The position numbers and the translations under genes were made by a program. 64,000 bases of DNA from NCBI GenBank assembly GCA_012103315.1, contig WLWZ01000001.1, forward strand, positions 186,001 through 250,000, read 5' to 3'. Shown in pieces: positions 1 to 7,742 of this stretch. The notes beneath the pieces are model-generated. The model ran no database searches and was not told the DNA's origin. It saw nothing but the letters and a program-made list of their open reading frames with translations. Position 1 is the first letter of the stretch. Each line of letters opens with the position of its first letter. The DNA is from Alphaproteobacteria bacterium (lineage in GTDB: Bacteria > Pseudomonadota > Alphaproteobacteria > MPNO01 > UBA2964).

Positions 1-856
1 TTGCCCAGCTGCGCGACGTAAACTCTTCGCGGAAGTCGTATGACTTCGAAAAGAACGCCTGAAAGGCAATATCACGGTCCCGGAAATAATCGAACCGCAC
101 CATGTCGAAATTATAACGGCCGCGCATGACCGGTAGCTGATCGGCCCAATAGTTTTTGATGCGCTCATAAACAATCGATCGGCCAGGTTCGACCTTCGCG
201 ACACGATAAGGACCGGCACCAGGTGGGGCCGTCATCGTCGTTTTGTCAAACTGCACCTTTTCGTAATAGCGCTTGGAAAGAACCGGCAGGCCGGCGATCT
301 GAAGTGGTAAATCGCGATTATTGGCGGCCTTGAACGTAAATTTGACGCGATGCTTGGTGAGCGCTTTTACGTCATCAACGTCGGCAAAGATAAAGCGATA
401 TTGGGGGTGTCCTTTTTTAACGAGAGTTTGGAAGGTAAAGACTACGTCGGCTGCGGTAATCGGAGTGCCGTCGCTGAACCTGGCGGTTGGGCGTAAATCA
501 AAAGTAATTGCACTTTTATCGGCGGCGACGGAAACAGTTTCAGCGACAAGCCCGTAAAGCGCATCCGGTTCGTCATTGGCGCGTTCCATGAGCGTGGCAT
601 GGATCAGCCCGACACCTCCCGCTGATACGCCCTTCAGGATATAGGGGTTAAGACTATCGAACGAATCAATACCCGCCAGACGTATCGTCCCACCCTTCGG
701 GGCATTGGGATTGACGTAATCAAAATGTTTGAACTCGCTGCTATATTTCAGATCGCCGAAGGCGGAGAGTCCGTGACTCTTTGGAAGCTCTTGAGCCTGC
801 GGGCTAGATGCAAGAATTGCGGCTAAGACAGAGCCGGAAAGAAGGCGACGGATCAT
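1..856 (-). CDS. ABC transporter substrate-binding protein, family 5 (YejA-like), C-terminus missing
   Basis: Periplasmic binding protein for an oligopeptide-type ABC importer, by family. The visible 285 residues begin MIRRLLSGSVLAAILASS, a Sec signal peptide (Arg pair, hydrophobic core), then a domain with the family's YVNPNAPKGG, FDLRP and YERIKNYWAD-type stretches. The frame stays open to base 1, so the C-terminal half lies outside the window. Its ATG overlaps the stop of the next gene upstream (ATGA), so translation is probably coupled. It is clearly paralogous to that gene: the same NPNAPKGG and NPYILKG/NPYIIKG segments recur at matching places. Permease and ATPase genes would be expected past the left edge. 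Substrate is not known; the YejA group includes peptide and microcin C binding proteins. Confidence 0.9.
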   Translation of the reverse strand, partial: MIRRLLSGSVLAAILASSPQAQELPKSHGLSAFGDLKYSSEFKHFDYVNPNAPKGGTIRLAGIDSFDSLNPYILKGVSAGGVGLIHATLMERANDEPDALYGLVAETVSVAADKSAITFDLRPTARFSDGTPITAADVVFTFQTLVKKGHPQYRFIFADVDDVKALTKHRVKFTFKAANNRDLPLQIAGLPVLSKRYYEKVQFDKTTMTAPPGAGPYRVAKVEPGRSIVYERIKNYWADQLPVMRGRYNFDMVRFDYFRDRDIAFQAFFSKSYDFREEFTSRSWA

Positions 857-2700
857 TTAGATCCTGACTTCTGGCGTTTGGGTTGAACGGTAGCTGCTTT
901 CTTGGCATCGACCCACCAGGAGAAAAACCCGATCCCAAAACTTGGACGTTTGGCCGGCTGGCCAAACTTGTCCCACCAGGCAATGCGGTCGGCCCGAATG
1001 TGCCATTGCGGGATGACAAAATGGTTCCATTGTAGGACGCGGTCCAGGGCCCGTGAGGCAACGACCAATGATTTGCGATCCTTTGCGGCAACGATTTTCT
1101 CAACCAAGGCATCTATGGCTGGGTCCTGAATGCCAATTAGGTTGCGGCTCCCAGCACGGGTGGCGGCTTTGCTATGCCAGTAATTTCGCTGTTCGTTCCC
1201 CGGCGACAATGATTGCGCAAAGGTCGTTACGATGACATCGTAATCAAAATCACGTACGCGGTTCTGATATTGCGCAGGGTCGACGGTCCGAATCTTTCCT
1301 TTGATTCCCAATCTTTTTAGGTTGCGAATAAATGGTGAAACGACGCGTTCGAACGCTGGGCTGACGAGAAGAAATTCTATCTCCATCGGCTTGCCGGTTG
1401 TTGGACTGACGAGCTGATTGTTGACGATTTTCCAACCTGCTTTTTTGAGCAGGCGGACAGCTTTCCGCAAATTTCGGCGATTGTTGCCTGACCCGTCTGT
1501 CTTTGCAGGTTTGTAAACCGCCTTGAAAACCTCGTCGGGCACTTTTCCTCTGAGTGGGTTCAGTAATTTGAGCTCTGCCGCGGTGGGTGGTTTAGAGGCC
1601 GCGAGATCGGAGTTTTCAAAAAAGCTCCAGGTGCGGCTGTACTGGCCATAAAACAGCTGGCGGTTCGACCATTCAAAATCGAATGCATAGGCTAACGCTT
1701 GTCGGACGAGTTTGCTTTCGAATTGTGGACGTCGGATGTTGAAGGCGAAAGCTTGCATCCCCGCTGGACGTGTATGTTTCCAAAGAGCAGTTTTTACATC
1801 ACCGCGTTTGCGGGCGGGGAAGTTATAACCCGTAGCCCAGTCTTTGGAGGAGCCTTCAAATCGGAAATCATACAAACCCGCTTTGAAGGCTTCGAGGGCG
1901 ACAGCCTGATCGCGGTAATAATCATAGCGCACAATATCGAAATTATGTTGCCCAACGCGAAGCGGAATGTTTTGCCCCCAGTAATTTTTTACACGTTCAT
2001 AGATAATGAATCGGCCGGGCTCGAACGATTTGACCTTATAGGGGCCACTGCCAAGTGGTGGTTTTAGGGTTGTCTTGGAAAAGTCTCTTTTGCTCCACCA
2101 TGCTTTGGACAAGACTGGTAATTGCCCGACGATCTGGGGCAATTCGCGGTTTGGCGGTCCCGTGAAACTGAATTTGACGCGGTGGGTATTAAGCTTTTCG
2201 GCTTTAGCGACGTTGGCGTAATAATAGCGATAGAACGGTTGCCCTTTAGTTTTGAGCGACGTGAAGCTGAAAACGATGTCATCGGCTGTTATCGGCGATC
2301 CATCGTGAAATTTGGCTTCTTTGCGCAAGTTGTAGATGACGAAAGATAGATCATCTGGGACTTCAACTGATTCAGCGATAATGCCGTATTCACTCAAGCT
2401 GTCATCAGCGGGTGAACTCATCAATGTTTCAAATACTAAGTTTGATCCAGTCGCTGGATCGCCTTTGATGATGTAGGGATTAAAGCTGTCGAAGCCGCCA
2501 ATCGAGTAGAGATGAACTTCGCCGCCTTTCGGTGCGTTGGGATTCACATAATCCAGATGTTTAAATCCTGGATCGTATTTGGGCTTGTCGCCGAGCGTCA
2601 TTGCATGTCGTGGCGTCAAGGATTGGGCGCTGATACCGGGAGCTGAAACGGCCTGCATTAGCAAGCTCGCTGTACATATTGCGAAGAGTGCTTTGTTCAT
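853..2700 (-). CDS. ABC transporter substrate-binding protein, family 5 (YejA-like)
   Basis: Full-length periplasmic solute-binding protein (about 615 residues) of the peptide/opine/nickel family, YejA-like branch. A signal peptide (MNKALFAICTASLLMQAVSA) precedes the binding domain. Landmarks are YVNPNAPKGGEVHLY, FETLMSSPADD, FHDGSPITADDIVFS and NYWGQNIPLRVGQ near residues 50-260, and the late RVRDFDYDVIVT segment, all usual for this family. The reading frame opens with a GTG at 2712 directly after the hisN stop, but the ATG at 2700 has a good ribosome site (GTGAGGG) and gives a cleaner signal peptide, so I chose it. It sits between hisN and a second paralogous binding protein that it overlaps by 4 bases. 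Having two binding proteins suggests one importer with two substrate ranges (inference). Confidence 0.93.
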   Translation of the reverse strand: MNKALFAICTASLLMQAVSAPGISAQSLTPRHAMTLGDKPKYDPGFKHLDYVNPNAPKGGEVHLYSIGGFDSFNPYIIKGDPATGSNLVFETLMSSPADDSLSEYGIIAESVEVPDDLSFVIYNLRKEAKFHDGSPITADDIVFSFTSLKTKGQPFYRYYYANVAKAEKLNTHRVKFSFTGPPNRELPQIVGQLPVLSKAWWSKRDFSKTTLKPPLGSGPYKVKSFEPGRFIIYERVKNYWGQNIPLRVGQHNFDIVRYDYYRDQAVALEAFKAGLYDFRFEGSSKDWATGYNFPARKRGDVKTALWKHTRPAGMQAFAFNIRRPQFESKLVRQALAYAFDFEWSNRQLFYGQYSRTWSFFENSDLAASKPPTAAELKLLNPLRGKVPDEVFKAVYKPAKTDGSGNNRRNLRKAVRLLKKAGWKIVNNQLVSPTTGKPMEIEFLLVSPAFERVVSPFIRNLKRLGIKGKIRTVDPAQYQNRVRDFDYDVIVTTFAQSLSPGNEQRNYWHSKAATRAGSRNLIGIQDPAIDALVEKIVAAKDRKSLVVASRALDRVLQWNHFVIPQWHIRADRIAWWDKFGQPAKRPSFGIGFFSWWVDAKKAATVQPKRQKSGSK

Positions 2701-2712
2701 GATTACCCTCAC

Positions 2713-3492
2713 CTAAGTGTTCAGGATATCGATTATCTGCGGCAAAACTGTGGCATCCCCCGTCGCAATAATGCGTCCGTCTGACTCCATATCCAATACA
2801 TCTCCCTGCCAATCCGTCATGCTGCCGCCTGCCCCTGAAATTACCGGGATAAGTGCGAAGAAATCGTAAGGTTTTAGATCTGCTTCGACGATCAAATCAA
2901 TGTGACCATTTGCCAATAATCCGTAGGCATAACAGTCACCGCCATACATGGTCATCGCCACTTCTTCTGACAATCCTGAAAATTGGGCGTTGTCTGAACC
3001 GTCAAACATATCGGGCGATGTAGCATTCAACGTCGCTTTTCCAGGGGTAGAACATTGGCGTGTCGTGACGCTGGCACCGTTAAACGTCGTGTGTTGGCCG
3101 ATGGCGCCGAGCCATCGTTCCCCCAAAACAGGTTGGTCAATGAGGCCCAAAATTGGAGTCCCGTTCTTAAGCAGCGCGATGAGGGTTCCAAAGAGTGGCT
3201 TTCCCGCCAAGTACGCTTTGGTGCCGTCAATTGGGTCGAGGACCCAAACATATTCAGCATCAGTCCGATCCATCCCGTGTTCCTCACCGAATATACCGTG
3301 CTCGGGATACTGTTGGGTTATCAGTTGGCGCATTGCCTGCTCTGCATCGCGATCCGCGATGCTTACCGGTGTTTGGTCGGGTTTGGTGTCGACGGCTACA
3401 GCTGTTCGAAAGTGACGGCGCAGGATTGGGCCTGCAGAATCGGCAAGAGAACCTGCGAATTCACTGAATTCCTGAGGGCATGTATTAACCAT
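2713..3492 (-). CDS. hisN: histidinol-phosphatase, inositol monophosphatase family
   Basis: Mg2+-dependent phosphatase of the inositol monophosphatase fold, 259 residues, the usual length. It carries the metal-binding motif FGEEHG, the signature WVLDPIDGTKAYLAGKP and a late KPYDFFAL segment in place of the WD motif of true inositol phosphatases. This pattern (DGTK plus KPYD) marks the histidinol-phosphatase branch, which removes phosphate from L-histidinol phosphate in histidine synthesis in the cytoplasm. It starts at an ATG and is followed without a gap by the two binding-protein genes, so the three are probably cotranscribed even though their functions look unrelated. A general IMPase role cannot be excluded, but the motifs favour HisN. 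Confidence 0.88.
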   Translation of the reverse strand: MVNTCPQEFSEFAGSLADSAGPILRRHFRTAVAVDTKPDQTPVSIADRDAEQAMRQLITQQYPEHGIFGEEHGMDRTDAEYVWVLDPIDGTKAYLAGKPLFGTLIALLKNGTPILGLIDQPVLGERWLGAIGQHTTFNGASVTTRQCSTPGKATLNATSPDMFDGSDNAQFSGLSEEVAMTMYGGDCYAYGLLANGHIDLIVEADLKPYDFFALIPVISGAGGSMTDWQGDVLDMESDGRIIATGDATVLPQIIDILNT

Positions 3493-3648
3493 AGTCTGAG
3501 TCTGACCATAAACAGTAGCGAAGGAAAGATATCTTCGACGTCACGTTATACGGAACGTTCTTAGATATTGATTGTGGCCGGACAATATCAATAGGCTTTG
3601 CAGCTGTCAGCCGCACATAAGTTGTTCGTCGAGAAATTTTTTAGAAGG

Positions 3649-4128
3649 TTAGTGGAAGGTTTTGTAGCTGAACGCGCCAATCAAATGGGTAACGGTGTCG
3701 CCGTCATCGGTAACGGGCAGAAATACGCTGCGATAGAGAATATCGTCACCGTCAGCATTGGTAAATTCGCCAACATCTGCAATAGGCCTCTTCATTTCTG
3801 CTGCAACACGCCAGAAGACGAGACCCCGTTCAATCGTCGATGGCATAATCTCACTCACGGGAAAGCTTAACGGATCATGGGCTAACGCGTCGCGAAAATT
3901 AGGGCCACATTGAATTATGATATCCTTTTTTTCATGTGAACCAACGGCGATAACGAAGACGCTATCACTCAACCCATCGTGAAGAATGTTTAAACAGGAG
4001 TCTCGGTCTGGAATTTGCGCCGTCCCACGGAGCTTATCCCAACGACGCAAGGCGCGACCGACGACGCGCCTCTCATCGATTGAAACTTCAGAAGTCGAGC
4101 TTTGTGAGGGCGCCGCTGTGTCGAGCAT
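3649..4128 (-). CDS. PAS domain protein (PAS_5 type)
   Basis: A 159-residue single-domain protein matching the alphaproteobacterial PAS_5 family, whose members are small cytosolic proteins of unknown signal. Recognisable parts are LRRWDKLRGTAQIPDRD (residues about 27-43), the central SDSVFVIAVG strand, CGPNFRDALAHDP and the late FLPVTDDGDTVTHLIGAFSY. There is no signal peptide, membrane helix or output domain, so it would act by binding another protein or a ligand. The ATG at 4128 directly abuts a 12-bp perfect inverted repeat, which makes its expression a point of interest (separate entry). It stands alone between hisN and cycM, on the same strand as both. Confidence 0.85.
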   Translation of the reverse strand: MLDTAAPSQSSTSEVSIDERRVVGRALRRWDKLRGTAQIPDRDSCLNILHDGLSDSVFVIAVGSHEKKDIIIQCGPNFRDALAHDPLSFPVSEIMPSTIERGLVFWRVAAEMKRPIADVGEFTNADGDDILYRSVFLPVTDDGDTVTHLIGAFSYKTFH

Positions 4129-4165
4129 ATAGAGTTATCCCCAGCCAAGATGTGGATAACTCTAT
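4129..4165 (-). promoter_or_regulatory. 12-bp perfect palindrome with two DnaA-box-like sequences, abutting the PAS gene start
   Basis: The arms ATAGAGTTATCC (4129-4140) and GGATAACTCTAT (4154-4165) are perfect inverted repeats around a 13-base spacer. One half contains TTATCCACA on the minus strand (4151-4159), an exact DnaA box. The other contains TTATCCCCA on the plus strand (4135-4143), a one-mismatch box. The minus-strand transcript would carry a 12-bp hairpin ending one base before the ATG, with the likely Shine-Dalgarno bases (GGGGA) inside the 3' arm. It may be a DnaA site, another protein's operator or a translation-blocking hairpin. The repeat is certain; the role is inferred. Confidence 0.6.
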
Positions 4166-4176
4166 CGAATTTATAG

Positions 4177-4191
4177 TTAACAGAACCTTAC
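4177..4191. promoter_or_regulatory. possible CtrA-like site
   Basis: TTAA, seven bases, then TTAC matches the alphaproteobacterial CtrA consensus TTAA-N7-TTAA with one mismatch. It lies about 50-60 bases upstream of the PAS gene start, next to the DnaA-box palindrome. Such short motifs occur by chance, so this is only a pointer. Confidence 0.22.
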
Positions 4192-4223
4192 CAGCCCAAT
4201 TAACATCCTATGGATGTCGATTT

Positions 4224-4745
4224 TTATGGTAGCGGTTTTGGCGATGCGCTTAGCGAGCGCAGATACGCGATCAAATTGGCACGATCCTTGGCTTTTTTGA
4301 TCCCGACGAACGCCATTTTCGTACCTTTGATATATTTCCGAGGCTTAACAAAGAACTTATTGAGCTCCTCGTAACCCCATTTTTTCTTCATCGCCATCAT
4401 GCCGGAAGAATATTTATAGCCATCACCACCGCCCATAGTACGGTCAACAATTTCCCAAAGCGCGGGGCCAATCTTGTGTTTGCCGCCTTGATTAAAGGTG
4501 TGACAGGCCTTGCACAGGTTGGCGACCTTCTTGCCTTTTTCAACATTGGCGCTGGCGAGTAGCGGGCCAATGGGTTCCAGTTTCTTTTCCTCTTTCTTCA
4601 CCGGCGCTGGTGCGTCTGCAACGACCACTGAGCTCTTATGGTCCTTTGGTTTGACCAGAGCATCACCGATAATACCGATGACCATTGCGACAAGGGCGAC
4701 GGTAAGGATGGCGCCTGCGATTTTATTAATCTCAAATGAGGACAT
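4224..4745 (-). CDS. cycM: membrane-anchored cytochrome c (CycM/c552 type)
   Basis: A 173-residue mono-haem cytochrome c. An uncleaved N-terminal helix (residues about 9-31) anchors it in the inner membrane. A charged, Pro/Ala/Lys linker follows, then a class I cytochrome c domain with the haem motif CKACH at residues 78-82 and a likely axial Met in GTKMAFVG at 144. This is the CycM architecture of alphaproteobacteria, which carries electrons from the bc1 complex to cytochrome c oxidase. The ATG has a GAGG ribosome site. It diverges from kdsB-pheA across about 190 bases, an arrangement common in alphaproteobacteria. Confidence 0.9.
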   Translation of the reverse strand: MSSFEINKIAGAILTVALVAMVIGIIGDALVKPKDHKSSVVVADAPAPVKKEEKKLEPIGPLLASANVEKGKKVANLCKACHTFNQGGKHKIGPALWEIVDRTMGGGDGYKYSSGMMAMKKKWGYEELNKFFVKPRKYIKGTKMAFVGIKKAKDRANLIAYLRSLSASPKPLP

Positions 4746-4937
4746 GTTGGAACCTCGATGGGTCAGGAATCAATTTGGGCCTTAATAGGCCCCTATAGCG
4801 TGTTCAGTACAGTAAAATATGCCTAATTTTCCGTTTATATGGCACCATTTGGCGACGTGGCGTGTTGCCGCATACACCCGGGACACGGTAAAGAGGCATA
4901 GAACAACCTGTTAAAAACACATGCTGAAAGCCATTTT

Positions 4938-5669
4938 GTGAAGCCAATTATTATAATTCCTGCGCGTCTTGCCTCGACACGTCTTCCAGATAAGCCGCTT
5001 GCCGATATAGCGGGGCTACCAATGATTGTGCATGTGTTGCGTCGCGCAGAGTCCGCCAAGGTCGGGCCCGTACTTGTCGCCTGCGGCGATCAGGCTATCG
5101 CCGACGCGGTCACGGCAGCAGGGGGGCATGTGGTCATGACCGATCCCGATTTGCCGAGTGGCTCTGACCGGGTTTATGCGGCACTCGAAATGTTCGACCC
5201 GAACGGCGAACATGATGTGGTTGTGAATTTACAGGGTGATCTTCCAACAATTGATCCAGCAGTTATCAAAGCAGTGCTCACGCCGCTGAGTAATACAGCA
5301 GTCGATGTTGCAACCCTCGTTACAGAAATTGCCGATGAAACCGAACGACTGGACTCCAACGCGGTAAAGGTTGTGGTCGGATTGGCCGATCGAGAAACTG
5401 TTGGGCGCGCTCTTTATTTTAGCCGCGCCCCCGTTCCAACCGGTGAAGGCGCGCATTATCACCATATCGGTATCTATGCTTATCGGCGCGAGGCGCTACG
5501 TCGGTTTGTAGATTTGCCAGAAAGTGTTTTGGAAAAACGCGAGAATCTGGAACAACTTCGTGCGTTGGAGGCTGGAATGCGCATTGATGTTGCACTCGTT
5601 GACACCATCCCGGACGGTGTCGATACTCCCGCCGATTTAGAACGCGCCCGCGAAATATTGAAAACTTAA
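4938..5669 (+). CDS. kdsB: 3-deoxy-manno-octulosonate cytidylyltransferase (CMP-Kdo synthetase)
   Basis: Activates Kdo with CTP to CMP-Kdo for lipid A/LPS core assembly in the cytoplasm. The 243-residue protein has the N-terminal nucleotide-binding signature [16 protein letters not shown], the [12 protein letters not shown] segment, [11 protein letters not shown] (metal-binding Asp) and [12 protein letters not shown], all in the usual order. The start is a GTG at 4938; the sequence immediately after it is the conserved first strand, so a later start is unlikely. It is followed after 22 bases by pheA on the same strand, probably one operon, and is divergent from cycM. Confidence 0.96.
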   Translation: MKPIIIIPARLASTRLPDKPLADIAGLPMIVHVLRRAESAKVGPVLVACGDQAIADAVTAAGGHVVMTDPDLPSGSDRVYAALEMFDPNGEHDVVVNLQGDLPTIDPAVIKAVLTPLSNTAVDVATLVTEIADETERLDSNAVKVVVGLADRETVGRALYFSRAPVPTGEGAHYHHIGIYAYRREALRRFVDLPESVLEKRENLEQLRALEAGMRIDVALVDTIPDGVDTPADLERAREILKT

Positions 5670-5691
5670 GCCCAGTCAGGCATTTAAAGTC

Positions 5692-6552
5692 ATGGCCATT
5701 TCAAAAAAATCATCGAACACCATTGTGTTTCAGGGTCTACCTGGCGCCTATTCCCACTTGGCGTGCCAGCAGGTGTATCCCAAAATGTACGCTCTGCCAG
5801 CGCAGACATTTGAGGATATGTTTGCCGCTGTTGAAGATGGCCGCGCAAAATATGCGATGACACCGATTGAAAATTCGGTAGCTGGTCGGGTAGCTGATAT
5901 ACACCGATTAATGCCGGACTCCGGACTGTTCATCGTGCGCGAGCATTTCATGCGGGTAAATCATCATCTTCTCGTGCCCAAGGGAGCGACGCTAAAATCA
6001 ATTCGCGTTGTGCGTAGTCATGTGCATGCGCTGGCACAGTGCCGGGCGATCATTCAAAAATTGAAGTTGGATGCAATCGTTCATGCCGATACGGCAGGCG
6101 CTGCCAAGGAGCTATCAGAACATGGCGATACTGGTGAAGCGGCTATTGCGTCAAAGCTCGCAGGTGAAATTTATGGGCTGAAATCGCTACGGGCTAATAT
6201 TGAAGATGCGGATCATAACACAACGCGTTTTGTCATTTTATCGCGGAGGCCGCAGAAGCAAGCCCGTATATCGGGACCGCTGGTTACCAGCTTCGTCTTT
6301 CGGGTTCGGAATGTCCCGGCCGCTCTTTTCAAATCACTTGGTGGTTTTGCAACCAACGGCGTCAATATCACCAAGCTCGAAAGCTATATGGTGAAAGGCA
6401 GTTTCAAGGCGACGCAGTTTTATGCCGACGTCGAAGGTCATCCCGATGATGAAAGTCTGAAACTCGCCTTGGAAGAACTTAAGTTTTTCTCTCATGAAGT
6501 CCGGGTGCTCGGGACCTATCCCGCTGCGGCTTATCGGAAACGTAATCAGTAG
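5692..6552 (+). CDS. pheA: prephenate dehydratase
   Basis: Converts prephenate to phenylpyruvate, the committed step to phenylalanine. The 286-residue protein is the monofunctional alphaproteobacterial form with no chorismate mutase domain. The catalytic domain spans about residues 10-190 (FQGLPGAYSH, MTPIENSVAGRV, DHNTTRFVILSRR with the essential TRF). The C-terminal ACT domain spans about 200-280 (ALFKSLGGFATNGVNITKLES). The ESRP allosteric motif of enteric PheA reads ESYM here, as in related organisms. It follows kdsB closely and converges with nudC. Confidence 0.95.
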   Translation: MAISKKSSNTIVFQGLPGAYSHLACQQVYPKMYALPAQTFEDMFAAVEDGRAKYAMTPIENSVAGRVADIHRLMPDSGLFIVREHFMRVNHHLLVPKGATLKSIRVVRSHVHALAQCRAIIQKLKLDAIVHADTAGAAKELSEHGDTGEAAIASKLAGEIYGLKSLRANIEDADHNTTRFVILSRRPQKQARISGPLVTSFVFRVRNVPAALFKSLGGFATNGVNITKLESYMVKGSFKATQFYADVEGHPDDESLKLALEELKFFSHEVRVLGTYPAAAYRKRNQ

Positions 6553-6577
6553 AGCTTAACCTATTGGTTATGGCTCT
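6551..6577. terminator. weak hairpin between convergent pheA and nudC
   Basis: AGAGC and TAACC pair with GGTTA and GCTCT around the loop TATT, starting in the pheA stop codon. There is no clear T-run on either side, so it is at best a weak bidirectional terminator. Confidence 0.28.
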
Positions 6578-7488
6578 ATCCCGAGGGCCCACTCGGCTAT
6601 GAGTCGTCGCGCGATCGATACCGAATGTGGTTTTTCAGCATAGGCATTTGCTTCATCGAGCAATTCTTCGCGGGTGAACCAGCGTGCTTCCGCTAATTCG
6701 TCATCTGTAATATTGATCGTTTCGCTTTCTGCCTCCGCAAAAAAGCCGAGCATCAGGTTCGACGGAAACGGCCAAGGCTGTGAGGAATGATAGCGAACGT
6801 TGGTGATCGGAATGCCAACTTCTTCCATCACTTCACGGGCAACGGCGCCTTCTAGTGTTTCCCCCGGCTCAACGAAGCCGGCCAAAATAGAAAATCGGTC
6901 CTTCGACCACTCTTTCTTGCGACCCAGAATGATCTTGTCCCCAGAACTGACGAGCATAATGACCGCCATATCAGTCCGTGGAAAATGCTGGGTCTTGCAA
7001 TTTGCGTTGGTGCATAGCCTCATATGCCCACCATCCCTAGGTACAGAAGGATGACCACAGCGCCCGCAGAATCTGTGGGTCTTGTGCCACTGGGCAATGG
7101 CGCGGGAATAGGCGAGAAGCCCGCCGTCTTCGCGCGGTAAATCGAGTCCGATATCACGAATATCGGTAAACTCACCTGTTTCCTTTAGAGCTGGGTGTTC
7201 GTGGGGCTCATCCATATGGGAAAGGTCGATAGAAAAATGCGGCACACCGTCCTGATACCCAAGAAATATGAGAAATGATTTGTCATCAAGGATGTCGTTT
7301 ATATGCAATGCCGAAAGACGTACCGCTTCGGGATTATTGGCGTTTTGCGCGATTAGGTTACGGGTTCGCCAGATCGGTATGAGTACGGCATCGGTGCCGG
7401 CAGCAAGTGATTGTAGCCAGGCCGAATCAGTTCGACGTTCCGCCATGCGATTGAGGCCGGTTTCGCCGTAAAAATTTGCAGATTTCAT
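6568..7488 (-). CDS. nudC: NAD+ diphosphatase / RNA decapping Nudix hydrolase NudC
   Basis: Hydrolyses NAD(H) to NMN(H) and AMP, and in studied bacteria also removes NAD caps from RNA. The 306-residue protein has an N-terminal domain, a four-Cys zinc ribbon (CGRCGH then CTNANC), the Nudix box GFVEPGETLEGAVAREVMEEVGI read across residues about 205-227, and the C-terminal SQPWPFPSNLMLGF that defines NudC (SQPWPFPxS). The ATG at 7488 is the first good start. It is convergent with pheA and divergent from the SRP RNA. Confidence 0.95.
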   Translation of the reverse strand: MKSANFYGETGLNRMAERRTDSAWLQSLAAGTDAVLIPIWRTRNLIAQNANNPEAVRLSALHINDILDDKSFLIFLGYQDGVPHFSIDLSHMDEPHEHPALKETGEFTDIRDIGLDLPREDGGLLAYSRAIAQWHKTHRFCGRCGHPSVPRDGGHMRLCTNANCKTQHFPRTDMAVIMLVSSGDKIILGRKKEWSKDRFSILAGFVEPGETLEGAVAREVMEEVGIPITNVRYHSSQPWPFPSNLMLGFFAEAESETINITDDELAEARWFTREELLDEANAYAEKPHSVSIARRLIAEWALGIEP

Positions 7489-7548
7489 GATTGCAGCCTC
7501 GCACAGAGGACTTATCGACGCAATGTTACGTGAAATGTGTTTAGCATC

Positions 7549-7578
7549 TTGGGGCGGCGTGAAGTTTCCTGATATAGT
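7549..7578 (+). promoter_or_regulatory. likely sigma-70 promoter of the SRP RNA gene
   Basis: TTGGGG (7549-7554) and TATAGT (7573-7578) are separated by 18 bases and lie just before the RNA's 5' stem. Matches are imperfect but the position is right for a stable RNA gene. Confidence 0.45.
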
Positions 7579-7580
7579 AT

Positions 7581-7684
7581 CGGTGGGAGGTTGGCGACGG
7601 ACGAGTTCCTCGCTAACCCGGTCAGGTCTGGAAGGAAGCAGCCGTAACGAGTCTTTCTCGGGTCGTCAGTCCAGCCTCCCACCG
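7581..7684 (+). ncRNA. ffs: signal recognition particle RNA (4.5S type)
   Basis: The small bacterial SRP RNA, partner of Ffh in cotranslational membrane targeting. The diagnostic apical loop, GGTCAGGTCTGGAAGGAAGC followed by AGCC, lies at 7620-7643. The ends pair as one long stem: 7581-7594 pairs with 7671-7684 with a single G-U. Length (about 104 nt) and hairpin shape fit the family. The exact ends are inferred from the pairing. Its place just upstream of dnaX is a familiar alphaproteobacterial arrangement. Confidence 0.96.
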
Positions 7685-7742
7685 GATTTTCCTCATCGGG
7701 TGTATCCGTAACAGCGAACAGGCCAGACAGGGGCAAAGCAAC

